This document shows, piece by piece, positions 60,010 to 64,000 of a DNA stretch of 64,000 nucleotides. The notes under the pieces are model-generated. The model was not told where the DNA came from, searched no databases, and saw only the letters and a list, made by a program, of their open reading frames with translations. How positions within the stretch are numbered: the stretch's first letter is position 1; each line of letters starts with the position of its first letter. The DNA is from Riptortus pedestris. Lineage: Eukaryota > Arthropoda > Insecta > Hemiptera > Alydidae. The stretch is taken from contig CM032228.1 of NCBI GenBank assembly GCA_019009955.1, positions 206,163,001-206,227,000 on the forward strand, written 5' to 3'. The translations under genes and the position numbers were made by a program.

Positions 60010-60557
60010 TATTTATGAGATTGATATTAGAGGACCCCTGATAATCTGGATGTATGAAGAAGTTATTCTGCATATCATTGGTATGAATATCTCATATCTC
60101 AGATTAATCTTATTTTTGCATAAGCCAGAAAAAAATTGTTTTGGACATATTTGATAGAATTTAATCGGTTTTAAATAATTTTAATGATATTAAAATTGTT
60201 TAAAATCAAATAATTTCTAGAAAATATGTTAAATAGATATTGGTTTTTCACCTCTTGTAAACTTTATGAAATCTGGGATACGAGGTTTTCATTCTAATTT
60301 TAAGCTAATATGTTTTGCCACCTAAATTTATCTACATGTGTTCTCAAGATACTTACATGAATTTAATATATTGGTATACTTTGTAAGTGGTCATTACTAC
60401 ATTCCTAAAGCATTTTGGAAAATAAACAAAGGGAAATAGAGATATAACACTATTCATTAACGTGTTTATGTGATGTATTTCATATTTTTAGATTATTATG
60501 ATTGTAATTTTATAACTAGCAAATTCCTTAATTGTGGTGTATTGAATTACAAGTATA

Positions 60558-60619
<62 letters not shown>

Positions 60620-61044
60620 TCCTTAAAATGTATTAATGGTTAATCATTAGAAATCTTATTAACACAATGGCGTCTTTATGATTCATATTAATATGGCATA
60701 TTCATAGTTTTCCTAATTGAATTTTTTATGTTTATTTTGTTTTGTTCTCCCTCTGTAAATGATTGCATCAGTTAAGAGTCTTAAGGGCTTCATTTATTTG
60801 TATTATAATAAATAATATATGGTTAAAGCTTTATCTTAATGCCTAAATATTTTTTAATATTTCCTTTCATCATGCATAATATGTCCTCCACCCTCATTAA
60901 TCTTATAGCATAATGTAGACATTAATTTGAATAAACGCAAAAATTTGTTTTTATTAGCTCAGCACTCAGCATATTAATAGTTTTTAATATATCTCACCAA
61001 ATGAAATATGAATGTTTTTTGATATTATGTGGAAGCAGAAGAAA
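60010..61044. other. Intergenic stretch with a (TA)n array
   Basis: Holds (TA)n at about 60566-60616. Nothing else was recognised. Confidence 0.5.
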
Positions 61045-61330
61045 TAAAATATACTTTCTTTTTACTTCCTTGTATGAAGTAAAGGGAGTATTGTAAATAT
61101 GGACATTTTTGGTTTTCAGATGTCACCAGAAGGCTCAGTTTTGACCCTTCCTGAACCAATTTAGACTAGTTTCAGTTTGGCGTCTGTATGTAGCTGCCTA
61201 AATGGTTAGTCTAAGAATTTTTATGTACGCCATATTTGGGATTGCTGTAACATCTAGTTGTGTACCTTCTCTTCTGCCAAACTCTACTAAGGGAGGGGGG
61301 CTGAGGAAAAATTTCCCTTATATATTAGAT
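61045..61330 (+). repeat. Unclassified dispersed-repeat candidate
   Basis: Opens with a small hairpin (tttacttc 61061-61068 against gaagtaaa 61076-61083), then ggttttcagatgtcaccaga, ccttcctgaaccaatttaga and gctgtaacatctagttgtgt. From memory, repeats with this wording occur in several insect genomes. No second copy is in the window, so the call rests on recollection. Confidence 0.35.
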
Positions 61331-61449
61331 ACGAAAAATTTGTATAGCTCCTTTTTTGTTCATAATAAGAATATCTATGAATAACGTTCAACATCCTATT
61401 TTGATCCAATCGGAATTGAGACATCCTAAATGGAATGCAAACCAAAAAT

Positions 61450-61505
61450 TTGGTATTACCAGATTTCCCTTGGAGAAAATCAGCTGTCAAGTACTCATGA
61501 TTTGA
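61450..61505 (-). repeat. Family F2 right-end fragment
   Basis: taccagatttcccttggaga then aaatcagctgtcaagtactc is a degraded F2 right end, directly followed by the left end of another F2 copy. Confidence 0.6.
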
Positions 61506-61515
61506 TTATCAAAAA

Positions 61516-62157
61516 AGTCCGCCACGAAGGGGCTGCGTAAACTAAGCAGATTTCCCCAGTGAAGTTTTACAATAGAGAAATCTGAATACTGGTAACATAA
61601 TACCACCCTGATTAGATAATGATAAATCTTTCAGTTAATTAAAATAAATTCCCAACTGAAAAGGCTTCTGAATTGTAAGAATAATTTATATTTTAATAAC
61701 TCAAATTTTAGTAGTCCAAGAACTAAAGAAGGGGGGGGCGGATGAACAGAACGTATTTGCATAAATCTCACAAAGTAACGAAGGTAAGGTTAGAAGAAGC
61801 TTCCACCTGAGCCGAGCAATGACGAAATTGGCCGAACTATACCCGACCACAGACTTCATAAAAATGCAAATATCTCGGTTGATATTCAAGATAGAGAATA
61901 AATATATATAACAATATTTATAGTAAATTTCATTTGCAATAAGATTGGTTCTATACAATGTTTCGATCCGATGCATAATAACGGAGATATTTTGAATTTT
62001 CGAAAATCCCCCCTCTAAACCCCCCCTCCCTCTGGTCCGATTTCAGCCATTAACGAACTTGATCTGTCTTTTTACATAAAACGGTTAAATATCGAGTTTC
62101 GTAACGATCAAACAAAAATTGCGACCGCTAGAGCGTTAACAGACAAATATATATATA
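61516..62157 (+). repeat. Family F2, left half up to the TA core
   Basis: agtccgccacgaaggggctg, a G-run at 61731, atctcggttgatattcaaga, gcgaccgctagagcgttaac, then a short (TA)n entered by a family H copy at 62158. The right half is missing. Confidence 0.85.
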
Positions 62158-62624
62158 TAAAATTGTAACCTCTGTCTGTACATTGATTTTTTTCGCGAAA
62201 TTTCACGATAACTTTTCGTTTCACATGTCATAGACACCATAACTGCATTTTGTTTCTTTCGTGTATGTTTGTTTGTTTGTTTGTTACCTTTTCACGCATA
62301 AACGGCTGAACCGAATTTTATGAAACTTGGTATGTATATTACTACTAGCCCAACTTAGACTTTAGGCTATATTATTATTCTCTAAGACAAACAGGAGTGG
62401 GGGTTATAAGGGAGGCCTGAAATTAAAAATAGCGATATTTCGTTGCCTATTGGTTTTTCGGCAAATATGCACATAACAAAAGTTATTTATTTTGTTATTT
62501 AAGTAGTAATTTTTGTTATATGCACTTTTGCCGTATATGGAAGTATAAATGAGTTATACGCTAAAAACTATAGCGGGAGTCCACAATTTTATTTGGGACA
62601 AAAGACCCAACTGAAATAAATAAA
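62158..62624 (-). mobile_element. Family H element, part 1 (interrupted)
   Basis: Inner end aaaattgtaacctctgtctg, the (GTTT)n tract, cataaacggctgaaccgaat, then most of one 295-bp unit. It continues at 63614 after an inserted F2 copy: the broken phrase acccaactgaaataaataaa | actcggtat joins cleanly once 62625-63613 plus a short direct repeat is removed. Confidence 0.85.
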
Positions 62625-63412
62625 AGTCCGTCACGCAGGGGCTGCGTAAACTAAGCAGATTTCCCTCGTGAAGTTTAGTAATAGATAAATATACATACTG
62701 GTAAAACAACAACTCCGTGAATAAATACAAACGGAAATAAGAAATGTTTCATCCACTTTCAATAGCCTGCCGACAGGAAGCGTTAGGTTAGAAATGTAAA
62801 CAAACGGGTCCCGCCTCACACCGGAAAGAAAACAATTACTGAAATATATCAGAATATAACACATTAATTTTATTGAGAACTACTACTATATCTAGTACTG
62901 TAATTAATAATAAGTCAGAATAATTGTTATCTCAATCAATAAAAGTTTAGTAGTCCAAAACTTTAAGATGGGGGGGGCGGTCATCAGGGCATATTTGCAT
63001 GTATCTCGTATAATAAAGGTCTCTTGAATACAATTTTTGGTATTTAAACTTCCAATAATGTGATTTATTATGTAGCAGAGTATTGTTTACGTAACATGAG
63101 TAGAAGTGGCGGTTTGGTGAAAACTGAAAAATGCAAATATCTCGGTTAATATTCAAGATAGAGAATAAATGTATATAACAATATTTATAGTAAATTTAAT
63201 TTGTAATAAGATTGATTCTGTATAATTTTTCGATCCGACGTATAGTAACGGAGATATTTCGAATTTTCGAGAATCCTCCCCTCTAAACCCCCCCCCTCCC
63301 ACTGGTCCGATTTCAGCCGTTAACGAACTTGATCTTTCTTTTTACATAAAATGCTTAAATATGAAGTTTGGTAAGGATTAAACAAAAATTGCGACCGCTA
63401 GAGCGGTAACAG

Positions 63413-63488
<76 letters not shown>

Positions 63489-63613
63489 TTTTGAACGGAC
63501 CTCATTTTCGTCATCTACTAGGTAGGATCGATGGACATTTGAAGAAAAATGTCGAAAATTCCGTCATGAGTACAACCTCAATAGCTGATTTCCCTTAAGG
63601 GAAATCTGCTAAT
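62625..63613 (+). repeat. Family F2 element, complete long version (~0.99 kb)
   Basis: Left end agtccgtcacgcaggggctg, with hairpin ACGCAG-GGG-CTGCGT. Long interior with a G-run near 62971, (TA)n at about 63417-63485, right arm, and right end agctgatttcccttaaggga aatctgct. Its insertion into a family H unit shows both ends, and the flanks share about 10 nt (aataaataaa). Non-coding throughout. Confidence 0.9.
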
Positions 63614-64000
63614 AAATAAAACTCGGTATACGTATTAGTACTAACGCTTTCATTATAGCAAGCCATACCAACATTTTTAGGGACGGGCAGGAATGGGGGT
63701 TCTAAGGGAGGCCAGAAATTAAAAATAGCGATATTTCGTTTCCTATTGCTTTTACAGCAAATATGAACATAAGAAAAGTTGTTTATTTTGTAATTTAATG
63801 TAACTTTTGTTATATGCACTTTTGCCGTATACGGAAACATAAATGTGTTATACGCTATAAACTAAAGCGGGAGTCCACAATTTTATTTGGCACTAAAGAC
63901 TCAACCGAATTAATCGGTATGTGAATTAGTACTAACGCCTTCATTATAATAAGCTATACTAACATTTCTAGGGACGGGCAGGAGTGGGGGTTATAAGGAA
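63614..64000 (-). mobile_element. Family H element, part 2 (continues beyond window)
   Basis: About 1.3 of the 295-bp units in inverse orientation (gggacgggcaggaatggggg; gttgtttattttgtaattta; gcgggagtccacaattttat). The window ends inside the next unit. Confidence 0.85.

Overview
The window is eukaryotic nuclear DNA from an invertebrate animal. It is AT-rich, its genes are split by GT-AG introns, and it carries mariner, hAT, LINE, LTR and tRNA-derived SINE remnants plus about twenty long (TA)n arrays. Protein similarity of the four genes, judged from recalled family features, and the mariner load fit an arthropod, most likely an insect and possibly a hemipteran. The lineage call is inference; the coding calls are much firmer.

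Four conserved housekeeping genes could be reconstructed exon by exon with consistent splice phases. They are alpha-SNAP (minus strand, 3414-9317, 5 coding exons, 293 aa), COG2 of the conserved oligomeric Golgi complex (plus, 16161-31081, 12 coding exons, 685 aa), a DNAJC17-type J-domain/RRM spliceosome cofactor (minus, 43450-50256, 7 coding exons, 341 aa) and a C9orf85-like zinc-ribbon protein (plus, 55998-59063, 2 coding exons, 129 aa). alpha-SNAP and COG2 are transcribed away from each other across about 6.8 kb of repeats, and so are DNAJC17 and the C9orf85 homolog across about 5.7 kb. alpha-SNAP and COG2 both serve membrane trafficking, but nothing suggests a functional cluster; this is ordinary gene order in a repeat-rich genome.

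Nearly everything else is mobile DNA. Two non-coding families dominate. Family F2 (my label) begins with AGTCCGTCACGCAGGGG, ends in a palindrome around GATTTCCCTTAAGGGAAATC, and carries a (TA)n core. Family H (my label) has a hairpin end ACCCGGCTTCGCCCGGG next to CTAG and holds 295-bp tandem units; the end resembles a Helitron 3' end. H copies, an LTR and a MITE repeatedly sit inside the (TA)n core of F2 copies. The largest structure is a 3.6-kb inverted duplication of H (11444-15079) inside an F2 copy. Other elements are an internally deleted mariner with intact ends (59234-60009), two mariner transposase fossils, a 414-bp hAT relic with an 8-bp target duplication (38155-38568), a 5'-truncated LINE with an RNase H domain (33484-34835) and a second 3'-end copy (53466-54051), two LTR copies of one family, and about ten tRNA-derived SINE copies.

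No new protein-coding system was seen. The most unusual material is structural: giant and small inverted repeats, several inside introns, and the nested use of TA arrays as insertion sites.
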